DNA of 64,000 nt from Eggerthellaceae bacterium (GCA_022644775.1 JALCHN010000001.1:213063-277062), one strand, 5' to 3'. Shown: positions 52,619 through 63,157, counted from the stretch's first letter. The notes: generated from the sequence alone by a model not told the origin. Program-made: numbers and translations.

Positions 52619-52747
52619 GCTATTCTCCCCGTGCGCTGCTCTACCATTCTCCGTATCCGACTATAGCCGATGAAAGCGCGCGGCCCACAGGGATTCCACC
52701 GAGCTGCAACGAAACAGCGAACTTGTGGGAATTGCGCTCGCCCTCCC

Positions 52748-54086
52748 CTACTTCGCCAGAGGCAGCGTGACGGTGAACACCGTGTCGTCAGCAGCGGAGC
52801 TTGCAACCGTGATGTCGCCGCCGTGGTCGCGGGCGATCGTCTGGGCGATCGATAAGCCCAGGCCGTAGCCGCCTTTCCCGCTCGTGCGCGCCTTGTCGGC
52901 CCGATAGAAGCGGTCGAAGACGTGCGGCAGGTCCTCCGCCGAAATCGGCGCGCCCGTGTTGCGCACGCGCGCCACGCACTGCCCGCCCTTGGCCGCAAGG
53001 TCCACCTCTACCCGGCCGCCGTCGCCGGCGTACTTGCAGGCGTTGTCGACCAGGGTGGCGAGCATGCGCGCCAGCCGGTCGCGCTGCCCCAATACGAAGA
53101 CGTCAGAAGCTATATGGGATTCCAACGCGAGCCCGCGGTCGAAGGCGACCGATTCGAACGTGAGCGCCACGCCTTCGGCAACCTCCCCCATATCGACGCG
53201 ATCCTTCACGATTTCGGGCGTTTCGTCTTCAACCTTGGCAAGGTAGAGCATGTCGTCGACCAAGCCCTGCATCAGGTGGGCTTCGGTGTCGGTGCTGTCG
53301 ATCCACTTCATCTGGCTCGCGACCGTCTGCCTGGGACTGCCGCGCAGCAGCGCATTGTTGGCCAAGATCACGGTGAGCGGGGTCTTCAGCTCGTGGCTCG
53401 CGTCGGCGATGAACTGCCGCTGACGGCGCCAGGCGCGCTCAACCGGGGCCACGGCCCGCTTCGAGAGGACCATGCTCGCCACGAAAAAGACGGCCAGGAT
53501 GCCCGCCGAGGCACCGCCGAGCGCCCCCACGACCGAAAGCACGCTGCGTTCCACGAAGCCCGCCGAAGCAAATGCGATGTCGACGCCGTCGTCGGTGGGC
53601 ATGGCCACGAAATAGAGGTTGAGCGAGCTGAGCTTGCCCTGCACGCTCAGGCCGCCCGACGCGTTCGCCAGGCTGTAGACCGAAGAAAGCGCGCTCGAAA
53701 GCGTCGACGAATCGAGCCCGAGCAGGTCCTCGTAGGTTTCGTAGGTCCCGCTCCGATCGACGAAGTAGGAAGAGGTCGCCACCATCATGTCGCCGTCGGC
53801 GTCGCGTTGCACGGGCCCGCTGCTCTCGTCGCTGTTTTCCAGGTACGACCGCTCGGACTGCAATATCGCCTTGCCCACCGCGCCCGACGACCGCAGGCTC
53901 TCGTTGGCGGTCACGCGGTGCTGCAGCGAATCGTAGACGGCCCCCTCGCTCTTTTGGAAGGTGAACACGCCCACGGCGACCGTGGCGACCGCGAGCACAA
54001 GGGCGACGAACACCAAGTTGGTAACGACGAATTTGCGGCGGAAGGCGACGAGGATGCTCTGCTCGCTTTTGTCCTTCAGGTGCGCG

Positions 54087-54103
<17 letters not shown>
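52748..54103 (-). CDS. Sensor histidine kinase
   Basis: A 451-aa membrane kinase. TM1 is about 27-48, the extracytoplasmic sensor about 50-188, TM2 about 190-213. The dimerisation H-box is FIADASHELKTPLTVILANN (phosphorylated H237). The ATP-binding domain follows, with LVDNACKYAGDGG (N-box) and GKGGYGLGLSIAQTIARDHG (G-boxes). It overlaps the response regulator gene upstream by 17 bp, so the two form a coupled pair. The signal is unknown. Confidence 0.95.
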
Positions 54104-54773
<670 letters not shown>

Positions 54774-54858
54774 GGTCGCCCACCTTTCTTACGTTGATTG
54801 CCCCTCATTCTACCAAGGCCGCTGAAAGCAAGCTGAAGGGCCGGCTGCGCCGCACGCG

Positions 54859-54927
54859 AAAAGGCCCCGCCCGGCGCCGGCGGCGGAGCGGGACGAACCC
54901 TTCCGCAGCCGACCCCCGACGGGGCCT
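54859..54927 (-). terminator. Long hairpin after the NCS2 permease gene
   Basis: AGGCCCCG...CGGGGCCT arms enclose a second GC-rich stem; on the minus strand TTTTCG follows. It lies about 25 bp past the stop codon. Confidence 0.65.
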
Positions 54928-54951
54928 ATGGCAGTGATGTGCGCGTGCGCG

Positions 54952-56277
54952 CTACATGAGCAGGAAGGCGACGAGGAAGGCGGCGGAGGCGATCCACATG
55001 AGCGGGTGCACCTCTTTGGCCTTGCCCTGCACGAGCATGATGAAGCAGTAGAAGATGAAGCCGAAGCCGATGCCGTCGGTGATCGAGTAGGTCATCGGGA
55101 TGCCGGCGATAACGAGGAAGGACGGAATGGCCATAGCCGGGTTGTGCCATTCGATCTGGCCGATTTCGCTCATCATCAGATAGCCCACCACGACGAGCGC
55201 GCCGCAGGTGGCCGACGAGGAGATCATGCCCACGATCGGGGCGAGGAAGGCGCATAGGATGAAGAGTACGGCCACGACCAGGCTCGACAGGCCCGTACGC
55301 GCGCCGGCCGTCGCGCCCGACACGCTTTCGGCGTAGGTGGTGATCGAGCTGCCGCCCGTGAAGCCGCCGACCATAGCGGCGATCGAGTCGATGGTGAGGA
55401 TCTTGTGCATGTCGTCGACGCTGCCGTCGGGGTGCGAGAAGCCGGCCTTCTGGCCCACCGCGAAGACGGTGCCCATCGTGTCGAAGAAGTCGCTCATGAG
55501 CATGCTGAAGACGAACAGCCACAGCACCGGCTGGGTCATCATTTCGACGATGGCCACGGTGCCTTCGGGCGTGGTCTGCAGCGGGGCGGCGAAGGCGCTG
55601 AAATCGAAGCCGAAGTCCCATTCGGTGGGCAGCGGGGTCACGCCCAGCGGGATGCCCGCCACCGTGGCGATGAGGATGGACAGGAGCAGGCCGCCGCGGA
55701 CGTTGAGGACGGTGAAGGCGATGGCGCACACAATGGAGACGATGGCGACGATCGCGGTGGGCGAGGAAACGACACCCATGGTGATGTAGGAGGAATCGCT
55801 CGCGACGATGAGCGTGCCGCCCTTCAGGCCGATGAAGGCAATGAAGAGGCCGATGCCGATACCGATCGCGTGCTGGAGGCTGGCGGGGATGGCCTTCATG
55901 ATCGCTTCGCGCAGGCCGGCGAGCACCAAAATCAAGATGATCAGGCCTTCGAAGACCACGCAGCTCATCGCGATGCGCCAGTCGACGCCCTCGCCCAGGC
56001 AGATGCTGTAGACGACGACCGCGTTCAGGCCCATGCCCGAAGCCAGGGCCAAGGGACGGTTGGCCACCAGGCCCATGATCGCCGTCATGATGGCCGCGCC
56101 GAAGCAGGTGGCGGTGAGCGCCGCCGTGAACGAGATGCCCGTGAGGCCGAGCATGGCCGGGTTGACCGCAACGACGTAGGCCATCGTGAGGAAAGTGGTG
56201 AGACCGCCCATGACCTCGGTGCGGACCGACGAGCCGCGCTCGCTGATCTTGAAGAACGTGTCGAGAGATTGTTCCAT
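54952..56277 (-). CDS. NCS2 family purine permease (AzgA/PbuG type)
   Basis: A 441-aa membrane protein with about 12-14 hydrophobic segments. The opening SVRTEVMGGLTTFLTMAYVV, then AVNPAMLG, and the inner motif GMGLNAVVVYSICLGEGVDW are typical of the adenine/guanine/hypoxanthine-proton symporters of COG2252. SDFFDTMGTVFAVGQKAG and GSSITTYAESVSGATAGART match the conserved substrate-site regions. Which purine it takes up cannot be fixed from sequence. It is a single-gene unit with a terminator. Confidence 0.9.
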   Translation of the reverse strand: MEQSLDTFFKISERGSSVRTEVMGGLTTFLTMAYVVAVNPAMLGLTGISFTAALTATCFGAAIMTAIMGLVANRPLALASGMGLNAVVVYSICLGEGVDWRIAMSCVVFEGLIILILVLAGLREAIMKAIPASLQHAIGIGIGLFIAFIGLKGGTLIVASDSSYITMGVVSSPTAIVAIVSIVCAIAFTVLNVRGGLLLSILIATVAGIPLGVTPLPTEWDFGFDFSAFAAPLQTTPEGTVAIVEMMTQPVLWLFVFSMLMSDFFDTMGTVFAVGQKAGFSHPDGSVDDMHKILTIDSIAAMVGGFTGGSSITTYAESVSGATAGARTGLSSLVVAVLFILCAFLAPIVGMISSSATCGALVVVGYLMMSEIGQIEWHNPAMAIPSFLVIAGIPMTYSITDGIGFGFIFYCFIMLVQGKAKEVHPLMWIASAAFLVAFLLM

Positions 56278-56410
56278 CGTGTAATCCTTCGCTGAAACCG
56301 ATTTGATACCGAATCGTCAAACGCGAACGATTATACCTGCATATCCAGCTCGCATCGGTCAGACGAGCCGAAGGTTTTTCAACCCGCGATACGCGGCCGG
56401 GGAAGCGCCA

Positions 56411-56477
56411 GCGTGACGGGGGACGGAGGTCGTTGTCACTCCTTTGGCGTGACAACGACCTCCGTCCCCCGTCACGC
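56411..56477. repeat. REP-like palindrome, copy 4 (perfect 29-bp arms)
   Basis: Arms 56411-56439 and 56449-56477 are exact reverse complements (outer end GCGTGACGGGGGACGGAGG, inner end GTTGTCAC) with a 9-nt loop tcctttggc. It is the best-preserved member of the palindrome family in this window. Confidence 0.9.
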
Positions 56478-56483
56478 ACCAAA

Positions 56484-56513
56484 AAGGGCGCGAGCCGTGC
56501 GGCCCGCGCCCTT
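56484..56513 (-). terminator. Terminator after the aldolase gene
   Basis: AAGGGCGCG(ggcc)/(ggct)CGCGCCCTT stem followed on the minus strand by TTTTGG, 25 bp past the stop codon. Confidence 0.85.
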
Positions 56514-56537
56514 CGAACGCGCTCGTGTTGCAGAAGC

Positions 56538-57479
56538 TTACAGCGAGAAGGTCTTCTCGCCGCGGAAGACGGCTTCGGCCTCTTCGACCGACGCGTCGGC
56601 CAGGGTGATGGCCGAAATTGCGTTGGTCAGGCGCACCGCCTCGTCGAGCGAACGCATGTGGATGTTGCGGCCGGTCGCGTTGCCGCAGGCGCCGCCCACA
56701 TGGATCTGGTCGTAGAGGTTGGAGAGGAACTCGGTGGCGTCGGCCTTCGAGCCGCCCGCGCACACCAGGCCGCAACGGCCGGCGGCGACGGAAGCGATGT
56801 GCAGGTTCTTGGCGGAAGTGGCCTCTTCGGTGGCAACCGGCGGGTTGACCTTCACGAAGTCGGAGCCCAGGCACAGGGCCACGCCCGCTGCGCCGGCAAT
56901 GGTTTCGGGCGCCTTTTCGCGGTCGCCCACGGCCTTGCCGCGGGGGTAGATCCACAGGACGGTGATCAGGCCGGCGGCATGCGCTTCGGCGATGAGCTCG
57001 CCGGCTTCGGCCATCATCGTGGCCTCGTACTCGCTGCCCAGGTAGATCGTGTAGCCGATGCCCACGATGTTCACGCCGGCGTCGCGCATGGCGAGCACCG
57101 CGTCAAGCTCGTGCAGCTGCGGGCTATAGGGGTCGTCCTGCGCGCCCTTGACCAGGTTGGTCTTGGAGTTGACCTTCACCAGGTAGTTGATTTCGGGATA
57201 GTCCATCGCGTAATGGGCGACCAGACCGCGCTGAGCGGCCATGACGCCGATGGTGCCCTGGCTGGCGATCTGGAACAGATGCTCCGGATCGGCGTCGGAG
57301 GGGTCGATGCCCTCGCCGTAGAAGTCGCCGTTCAGGTGCTCGATCTTCTGGTCGCACGCGAACAGCATGAGACGACCGGTGCCGCGGGTGGCGCTCATGA
57401 AGTTGTCGATATAGGTCTCACGCGATTCGGGCATCACGTCTACAGGAACCTTCACCTGATCACGGGTAATGGTGGGCAT
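56538..57479 (-). CDS. Class I fructose-bisphosphate aldolase (DhnA/FbaB type)
   Basis: A 313-aa TIM-barrel aldolase of the archaeal/FbaB kind (COG1830). LMLFACDQKIEHLNGDFYGE forms the N-terminal catalytic loop. The Schiff-base lysine is expected in LGSDFVKVNPPVA. The phosphate-binding strand end is RCGLVCAGGSKADA, and the C-terminal GGACGNATGRNIHMRSLDEA also contributes. It cleaves or forms fructose 1,6-bisphosphate; a related transaldolase-like role (as LsrF) is possible. A GGAGGAG site precedes the ATG, pointing to high expression. Confidence 0.88.
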   Translation of the reverse strand: MPTITRDQVKVPVDVMPESRETYIDNFMSATRGTGRLMLFACDQKIEHLNGDFYGEGIDPSDADPEHLFQIASQGTIGVMAAQRGLVAHYAMDYPEINYLVKVNSKTNLVKGAQDDPYSPQLHELDAVLAMRDAGVNIVGIGYTIYLGSEYEATMMAEAGELIAEAHAAGLITVLWIYPRGKAVGDREKAPETIAGAAGVALCLGSDFVKVNPPVATEEATSAKNLHIASVAAGRCGLVCAGGSKADATEFLSNLYDQIHVGGACGNATGRNIHMRSLDEAVRLTNAISAITLADASVEEAEAVFRGEKTFSL

Positions 57480-57696
57480 GGAATCTCCTCCTTGGAAGAC
57501 GATGGAATTTCACATCGAAGGCGCGAGCGTCGCGCACTTCAGTATTGTATCTCGATTGCCGTAATCCCGAGTAAGGTTACGGAAAAAACTGACGGGCTCC
57601 CGCCCGTACGGGCGCATCGTGCGGGCAAGCGAGTTTCACGCGTGATGCGATCCAACCAGGCGCGAACCGCGCGCCCGATAGGGCGACCGCTCCCGC

Positions 57697-57999
57697 CTAG
57701 AGCCACTCGCGCCGCGCGCGCACGTAAGTGGCTTCGAAATCTTCCGGCGAGCAGGACAGATAGAGCGCGCCTTCGATGACGCCCACGACGGCCATCACGA
57801 TGAAGGCCGTCCCGAACGACAAAAGCGACCCCACGATCGACACGGCGAGCATGATGAAGCCGGTCTGAATGTAGCCCAGGTAGAACTTATGCATCCCCAG
57901 GGCGCCGAAGAAAATCGCGAGCAGCCCCGCCGTCACGCGGCTGCGCCGGGGGATGAAGCCCTGCGGCTTTGCAGGCGCCTTGCCCTCGTCGGCGCTCAT
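57697..57999 (-). CDS. TM2-domain membrane protein
   Basis: A 100-aa protein with the TM2 pattern: KSRVTAGLLAIFFGALGMHK (here RRSRVTAGLLAIFFGALGMH) followed by KFYLGYIQTGFIMLAVSIVG and a second helix. These two-helix proteins are of unknown function. The start at MSADEGK is chosen because it overlaps the end of the DedA-like gene by 4 bp; the longer open frame is not protein-like. It ends in a charged tail (EATYVRARREWL). Confidence 0.85.
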   Translation of the reverse strand: MSADEGKAPAKPQGFIPRRSRVTAGLLAIFFGALGMHKFYLGYIQTGFIMLAVSIVGSLLSFGTAFIVMAVVGVIEGALYLSCSPEDFEATYVRARREWL

Positions 58000-58832
58000 T
58001 TCCGGTCCTCCTTCCCCGTTTGGGGAGTCGTGGCGCCGTTGGCGACGTCGGATTCGGGCGCGTCGGCCGAAGAGCCTGCACGTGCGCCGGTGAAGTTCAT
58101 GATCCGCTTGCGGAAGACGAGCGCCATCACGGCGAGCAGGGCCACCACGACGAAGATCGCGATGCTCTGCACGTACTGGCCGTCGGCGATGCCCGCCGCG
58201 GCGAACGTGCTCATGAACACGCCCGGGATGCGGGCCACCGTGGTGATCGCGATGAAGCGGCCCACGGGCATTTCGGTGAGGGGAACCAGGTAGGTGAAGA
58301 CGTCTTTGGGCAGGCCGGGAATGAGGAAGAGGATGAAGACCATGATGTCGAGCCGGCCGCTCTGCTCGAAGGTGCGGATCTTCCCCAGATGCTCGATCGA
58401 CACCATATCGGCCACGAAGGGCTGGCCCAGGCGATGGACGAGCTGGTAGATCAGGTAGCTGGAAATCATGCAGCCCACCAGGATGATCGCCGACCCGCCC
58501 CAAGGGCCGTAGATCATGCCGGCGGCCACCTGCACGACTTCGCCGGGAATGAAGGCGACGATGATCTGCAGCAGCTGCAGGGCGAGCAGGACGAGCACGC
58601 CGAGAGGGCCCGCTTCGTGGATCTTGGCGACCATGAGGTCGAGCCCGCCGTCTTCGAACAGCAAGCCCAAATAGGGCCAGCAGAGCTTGACCACGAGCAC
58701 CGAAAGCACGATGAAAGCGGCCAGTCCGATGATCTTGACCAAATCGGACTTGGTGACCCCGCGCTCGAGCAAGCGCGTTTTGGCGCTTTTGTGCTCGTGG
58801 GGCTCGGGTTGCGTGTCGGTGCGCTTCTGCAT
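57996..58832 (-). CDS. DedA/VTT-domain (TVP38/TMEM64) membrane protein
   Basis: A 278-aa protein with a VTT domain, a fold linked to lipid scrambling and undecaprenyl-phosphate recycling. Family motifs are FIPGEVVQVAAGMIYGPWGG, LFLIPGLPKDVFTYLVPLTE and GRFIAITTVARIPGVFMSTF. Five to six membrane helices are visible, and a C-terminal cytoplasmic tail is rich in A, S, D and K. It sits in a tight run with the TM2 gene and a PRC-barrel gene, all probably envelope related. Confidence 0.9.
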   Translation of the reverse strand: MQKRTDTQPEPHEHKSAKTRLLERGVTKSDLVKIIGLAAFIVLSVLVVKLCWPYLGLLFEDGGLDLMVAKIHEAGPLGVLVLLALQLLQIIVAFIPGEVVQVAAGMIYGPWGGSAIILVGCMISSYLIYQLVHRLGQPFVADMVSIEHLGKIRTFEQSGRLDIMVFILFLIPGLPKDVFTYLVPLTEMPVGRFIAITTVARIPGVFMSTFAAAGIADGQYVQSIAIFVVVALLAVMALVFRKRIMNFTGARAGSSADAPESDVANGATTPQTGKEDRK

Positions 58833-58837
58833 GCGGC

Positions 58838-59671
58838 CTACTTGCCTTTCGCTTCGCCGTCGTCTTCGCCGTTCAGGGCTTTGTCGAAATTGTTCTTGAA
58901 ATCGGTGAACATGCCCTTGGTGCGGCCGATCTGGCGGCCCGTGACATAGGCGGCCTTCTGCGAGGCCTCGTTGGCGGCGTGGGCGGCTTCGTGTACCTTG
59001 GGCGCAGCCTTTTCCTTGGCTTCGTTGACCTTGTTCTGTGCGACGGCGGCCGCCTTGCCGCCCTTCTCGGCCAGGCCGCCTTCGACCGCGATGTCGCGCA
59101 CCTCGTCGGACACGAGGATGGCGCCGGTCTGGACCTCGCCCTCTTCGGGTTCGGCGTCGTTGACGATTTCGGTGCCGCCCACGCCCAGCTTGAACCCGCG
59201 AATGTAGGCGGCGGGAATTTCAAGCTGGCCCAGAAGCGCCTTGTCGAAGGCGCCCTTGTCGGCGATGATCGAGGTGACCTTGCCGCTCTGCTTCAAGAAT
59301 TCGACGTTGCCCACGCGGCCGAACTCCTCGCCGTCTTCGGTGAGGATGGGCATGGCCTCCCACATGGTGCAGCGGTCCCATTCGATGCCCAGCTCCTTGC
59401 AGACCGCCGGGCCGTTGTACACCTTCAGGTTGGCGCTGGAAAGGCGCACGCGGCCGTCTTCCCATTCGAAACCGTCGACCGGGACGAACAGGTCCTTGCG
59501 GCGGAACATCAGCAGCAAGTCGGGACGCTTCACGAAGAAGCCCAGGCAGCGCTTTTCAGTGGGGTGGAAGACGAAACGGCGCACTTTGCCGATGCGCTTG
59601 GTCCCCTTTTTGCCCCCTACGACGCGCTTCCCGTAAAGATCCTTGGTCGTGTAGGTCTTCGAATTTTCCAT
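58838..59671 (-). CDS. PRC-barrel domain protein
   Basis: A 277-aa soluble protein. The N-terminal half contains two PRC-barrel-like stretches (TTKDLYGKRVVGGKKGTKRI, DGEEFGRVGNVEFLKQSGKV), a fold that binds RNA or proteins. After about residue 195 the sequence becomes alanine/lysine/glutamate rich and probably helical (KGGKAAAVAQNKVNEAKEKA). Its partner and role are unknown. It is 5 bp upstream of the DedA-like gene. Confidence 0.82.
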   Translation of the reverse strand: MENSKTYTTKDLYGKRVVGGKKGTKRIGKVRRFVFHPTEKRCLGFFVKRPDLLLMFRRKDLFVPVDGFEWEDGRVRLSSANLKVYNGPAVCKELGIEWDRCTMWEAMPILTEDGEEFGRVGNVEFLKQSGKVTSIIADKGAFDKALLGQLEIPAAYIRGFKLGVGGTEIVNDAEPEEGEVQTGAILVSDEVRDIAVEGGLAEKGGKAAAVAQNKVNEAKEKAAPKVHEAAHAANEASQKAAYVTGRQIGRTKGMFTDFKNNFDKALNGEDDGEAKGK

Positions 59672-59732
59672 CCTGCACCCTTTTTGAACATGCGAAGGGC
59701 GCCCGCGACGGGCGCCCTCTTCTCCGAATTCG

Positions 59733-60272
59733 CTATTCCGCGTCGGCCTTCTGGTCGTCGGCGGCCTTGTTCTCCGCTTCGGCGGTTTCCTCGGCCGCAG
59801 CCGGCGCGTCGGCGACTTCGGCGTCGGTGGAGGCCACCGCTTCGACGTCGGCGGACGAGGCGGCGTTGGCGGCTACCTGCGCGGCGATGCGGGCGCGAGC
59901 GGCTTCGATCTTGTCGCGCAGCTCGTCGTTGCGCTCGACGACCACGGGGGTCGCGTTGCCGCGGATTTCGTCGACGCGGGTGCGGGCCGCGCCCAGGGCG
60001 TCCTGCGCGGAGTCATACGCCTTGCCGTAGGTGGCGCGGGCGCTGTCGCTGGCCGACTGATAGGCTTCATGGCCACGGGCGACGGCGTCGTTGTAGAACT
60101 GCTTGCCGCGGATCTGGGCTTCGTTGCCGTAATGCTGTGCGGTGCCCCAGGCCTCGTTGGCCTTGTCGGCCACGAGAGCGCGCGTTTCAGCGCCGCTGCG
60201 CGGAGCGTAGAGCAGTGCGCAGACCGCGCCTACGACGCCGCCTGCCAGGAAGAATCCGAATTTACCCTTCAT
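59733..60272 (-). CDS. YtxH-like protein
   Basis: A 179-aa protein that starts MKGKFGFFLAGGVVGAVCAL and then LYAPRSGAETRALVADKANE. That is a membrane helix with the YtxH-type 'G.llG..agllfAPksGketR' pattern. A long alanine-rich amphipathic region follows, ending in an acidic tail (EAENKAADDQKADAE). YtxH proteins are of unknown function and often stress induced. An AAGGAGGAG ribosome site precedes the ATG. Confidence 0.8.
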   Translation of the reverse strand: MKGKFGFFLAGGVVGAVCALLYAPRSGAETRALVADKANEAWGTAQHYGNEAQIRGKQFYNDAVARGHEAYQSASDSARATYGKAYDSAQDALGAARTRVDEIRGNATPVVVERNDELRDKIEAARARIAAQVAANAASSADVEAVASTDAEVADAPAAAEETAEAENKAADDQKADAE

Positions 60273-60438
60273 ATGTCTCCTCCTTCGACCGCTGTGCAGT
60301 CCGAATGTTCGGTGGGCCGTGCCATGCGTTGCACGTTTCGCAGGTAATTATAAGCGCTCGTTCGGGCGCGCCCGGCCGCAGTTGCCAAGGCGTAATGTGC
60401 CCGCACGGAGGTGCCATATTAGGGCGCGGGGCGGCGCC

Positions 60439-60840
60439 CTACCCCACCAGGCGGTTCACCAGGCGAGCGGCTTCGGTAAGGGCGCCAAGGGCTTCGAGGT
60501 CGTCGGCGTAGGACACCTCGACGCGGGCCCGGCCGCGGGCCTCGTCGACCCATTCGGTCGTGCCCGTGAACAGGGCGTCGTCGCGCGCGGCGCCTTCCAC
60601 CATGAGGTCGATCGCCACGTGCTCGAGCAGATGAGGCAGCGGGGTGCGCCCCATGACGCTGCCGAAGGTGTCGCCGCACTCGTTCACGCAGGCATGGGCC
60701 GGCAGATGGGGGCGCGCGGCGCAGGCGGCGCGGGCAATTGCCGGCGTGGTGTAGCGGCGGGCGGGATCGGGCGCTTCGACGAAGCAGGCGATGCGGTCGC
60801 GCTTCACCACGAAGCGCACGATCGACAGGGCGGGCGCCAT
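60439..60840 (-). CDS. Small protein resembling the N-terminal domain of cyanophycin synthetase
   Basis: A 133-aa soluble protein. The stretch RTPLPHLLEHVAIDLMVEGA, then TTEWVDEARGRARVEVSYAD, resembles the first domain of CphA-type enzymes ('..lpHvlEHialelq...grtre...g.y.v...y.de'), where the domain helps bind substrate. The ATP-grasp and ligase domains are missing and no such gene is adjacent. The resemblance is from memory of the family pattern, so I give it limited weight. It starts 1 bp after the upstream gene. Confidence 0.55.
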   Translation of the reverse strand: MAPALSIVRFVVKRDRIACFVEAPDPARRYTTPAIARAACAARPHLPAHACVNECGDTFGSVMGRTPLPHLLEHVAIDLMVEGAARDDALFTGTTEWVDEARGRARVEVSYADDLEALGALTEAARLVNRLVG

Positions 60841-60841
60841 G

Positions 60842-61465
60842 CTAATCGCCCGACCGCGCGAGCACGGTCACGCCGGAGGGCACCTCGTCGGACGCCGCGT
60901 CGAGGACGTCGTCTTTCTGCAGGTGGAGCACCACCGGCCAATCGGTGCCGGCATCTTCGTCGAGCACGATGCGGGTGCGGTTCTCATTGAACCGGTAGGA
61001 GGCGTGACCTTCCGACGTGCCGAAGGTGAACGTGATCGTCTTGGCCTGGGTATCGAGCGTGTAGGAGTAGGCCACGTCGTCGGAAAGGCGGATCTGGCTG
61101 CCGTCGATAGTGACCGTGGCGCCTTCCGACGAGGTCCAGGTGCCCTGGAAATCTGCCGCGTCGTCGTAGCGGAACCAGGTGTTCCACACCGTATAGAGCG
61201 AGAAGGCCACAAGGGCCGCGAGCGCCGCGAGGACGACGATACCCACGACGCGGCGCACCGGGTGGCGGCGGCGTTCGGGCATGCGGGGCACGCGACCCGG
61301 GCCGGCGGGCGCGGTGCGCGTGCCGGCATGCGCGTGCGCCCCCGCACCCTGCGGGTAACGCGCGCGGCCGCGCGCGGCAGGCGAGCTTTGAACGTCGCCT
61401 GGTCGCACGCGGCCGTAGGGGTTCGACGAGCTGCGCGAAGGCGCGCCGCTACTTCTGCGGTTCAA
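60842..61465 (-). CDS. Single-pass membrane protein with external beta domain, unknown function
   Basis: About 207 aa if it begins at the TTG at 61465, which overlaps the serS end by 17 bp. A later ATG ([11 protein letters not shown]) near 61282 would give about 146 aa and is as likely. A basic stretch leads to a membrane helix ([20 protein letters not shown]). An external domain of short beta strands follows ([36 protein letters not shown]), similar in style to lipocalin-like domains of actinobacteria. I do not recognise the family. Confidence 0.65.
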   Translation of the reverse strand: MNRRSSGAPSRSSSNPYGRVRPGDVQSSPAARGRARYPQGAGAHAHAGTRTAPAGPGRVPRMPERRRHPVRRVVGIVVLAALAALVAFSLYTVWNTWFRYDDAADFQGTWTSSEGATVTIDGSQIRLSDDVAYSYTLDTQAKTITFTFGTSEGHASYRFNENRTRIVLDEDAGTDWPVVLHLQKDDVLDAASDEVPSGVTVLARSGD

Positions 61466-62741
61466 TGACCTTCACGCCGCCCATGTAGGGAACGAGGACG
61501 TCGGGCACCGTGATCGTGCCGTCGGCGTTCTGGTAGTTCTCCATGAGGGCCGCCATGCAGCGGCCGATGGCCAGGCCGGAGCCGTTGAGCGTGTGGACGT
61601 AGCGCGTGCCCTTGAAGTTGTCGGCGCGGTACTTGATGTTGGCGCGACGGGCCTGGAAATCGCCGCAGCAGCTGCAGGAGCTGATTTCCTTGTAGGCGTT
61701 GTAGCTGGGCATCCAGACTTCCACGTCGTAGGTCTTGGCAGCGGAAAAGCCCAGGTCGCCGGTGCACAGGCTGATCACGCGGTACGGGAGCTTGAGCTGC
61801 TGGAGGATGTATTCGGCCTCGTTGGTGAGGCTTTCCAGCTCGTCGTAGGAGGTTTCGGGCGTGGCGAACTTCACCATCTCGACCTTGTCGAACTGGTGCA
61901 CGCGGATGATGCCGCGCGTGTCGCGGCCCGCCGAGCCGGCCTCTTCGCGGAAGCAGGGCGTGAAGGCGGTGTAGTAGAGCGGCAGGTCCTTGGCGTCGAG
62001 CACGTCGCCGGCGTGGATGTTGGTCAGCGGCACTTCGGCGGTGGGAATCAGGTAGAGGCTTTCGTCCTTGGTCTTGAACAGGTCCTCTTCGAACTTCGGC
62101 AGCTGGCCGGTGCCCGTCATGGTCTGCTTGTTCACCAGGTAGGGGGTCCACCATTCCTTGAAGCCGTGCGCAGCGTGGGAGTCGACCATGAAGTTCATGA
62201 GCGCGCGCTCGAGGCGGGCGCCCATGCCGCCGAGCAGCACGAAGCGGCTGCCGGAGAGCTTGATCGCGCGCTCGGCGTCGATGATGTTGAGGTCGGCGCC
62301 CAAATCCCAATGGGGCTTCATTTCCATGCCTTCGGCTTCGAAGTCGCGCGGGGTGCCCCAGCGGCGCACTTCGGGATTTTCGGTTTCGTCCTTGCCCACC
62401 GGCGTGGTTTCATGCGGGATGTTGGGCGTGGTCATGAGGATGCGGTGCAGCTCGCCTTCGGCGGCTTCGCGCTGGGCGGTGAGGGCTTCGAGCTTTTCGT
62501 TGACGAGACGCACCTGCTCTTTGGCGGCTTCGGCTTCGTCCTTCTTGCCCTGGCCCATGAGCTTGCCGATTTCCTTCGACTTGGCATTGCGCTCGGCCTG
62601 CAGGGCCTCCTGCTCGGTGATGGCGGCACGGCGGGCTTCGTCGAGCTCGGTGAAGCGGGCGGAATCCCATTCGTGGTTACGGTTCCTCATCGCCGTTTCG
62701 ACCAGTTCCAAATTTTCTCTGACAAAGCGTGCGTCCAGCAT
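61449..62741 (-). CDS. serS: Seryl-tRNA synthetase
   Basis: A 430-aa class II synthetase that charges tRNA-Ser. The N-terminal coiled-coil arm ([40 protein letters not shown]) reaches the tRNA variable arm. The catalytic core has motif 2 [20 protein letters not shown] and then RVHQF, with motif 3 [20 protein letters not shown]. The start is at MLDARFV, with a GGAGGA site, although the frame is open 15 codons further. No T-box leader was found in the 148-bp upstream region. Confidence 0.97.
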   Translation of the reverse strand: MLDARFVRENLELVETAMRNRNHEWDSARFTELDEARRAAITEQEALQAERNAKSKEIGKLMGQGKKDEAEAAKEQVRLVNEKLEALTAQREAAEGELHRILMTTPNIPHETTPVGKDETENPEVRRWGTPRDFEAEGMEMKPHWDLGADLNIIDAERAIKLSGSRFVLLGGMGARLERALMNFMVDSHAAHGFKEWWTPYLVNKQTMTGTGQLPKFEEDLFKTKDESLYLIPTAEVPLTNIHAGDVLDAKDLPLYYTAFTPCFREEAGSAGRDTRGIIRVHQFDKVEMVKFATPETSYDELESLTNEAEYILQQLKLPYRVISLCTGDLGFSAAKTYDVEVWMPSYNAYKEISSCSCCGDFQARRANIKYRADNFKGTRYVHTLNGSGLAIGRCMAALMENYQNADGTITVPDVLVPYMGGVKVIEPQK

Positions 62742-62772
62742 GAATCCTCCTGCACAACAGGTATAGCGTGGC

Positions 62773-62786
62773 GATTGTTCGAACAA
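62773..62786. promoter_or_regulatory. Perfect 14-bp palindrome in the divergent serS promoter region
   Basis: ATTGTTCGAACAAT stands between serS and the plus-strand small membrane protein gene. Its TTCGAA centre resembles some repressor operators, but I cannot name the regulator. Confidence 0.35.
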
Positions 62787-62889
62787 TGCTCGAAATTGCT
62801 TCGAGTAACGAACGAATAGTATACTCTACCAGCTGAAACGAGTTTCCCCGGCGCACGAATCGCCGACATTTTCTACGAGAGGCACCTAC

Positions 62890-63096
62890 ATGGATTTCGA
62901 TAGCGTCTACCATTTCCTGTTCGAGACGTACGCCGGCCTGGGCGTGCTGTTCGCGTTTGCCATCGTGATCTGCCTGCTGGCGTGCGTGATCATGGAGCGC
63001 CGCACGCGCAAGATCTACAAGAACCACGAGAAGACCGAAGACGACTGGAGCTTCTTCGACGACGATGACGACGAGGACGAAGAAGAGACAAAGTAA
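62890..63096 (+). CDS. Small membrane protein with acidic tail
   Basis: A 68-aa protein. A short N-terminal segment leads to one membrane helix (GLGVLFAFAIVICLLACVIM), then a basic piece (RRTRKIYKNH) and a strongly acidic C-terminus (DDDDDEDEEETK). A CGAGAGG sequence precedes the ATG. It is divergent from serS and followed by a strong terminator, which supports a real gene. The function is unknown. Confidence 0.75.
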   Translation: MDFDSVYHFLFETYAGLGVLFAFAIVICLLACVIMERRTRKIYKNHEKTEDDWSFFDDDDDEDEEETK

Positions 63097-63120
63097 ACGG
63101 GCGCGCAGAAGCGATTGCGA

Positions 63121-63157
63121 GCGGCGCGGGGCAGGTCGGCTGCCCCGCGCCGCTTTT
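63121..63157 (+). terminator. Terminator after the small membrane protein gene
   Basis: A perfect 13-bp stem GCGGCGCGGGGCA / TGCCCCGCGCCGC with a 7-nt loop and TTTT. Confidence 0.9.

Noticed and set aside
62742..62889. T-box riboswitch in front of serS
   Set aside because: The region is too short, and no T-box sequence or terminator/antiterminator pair was found.
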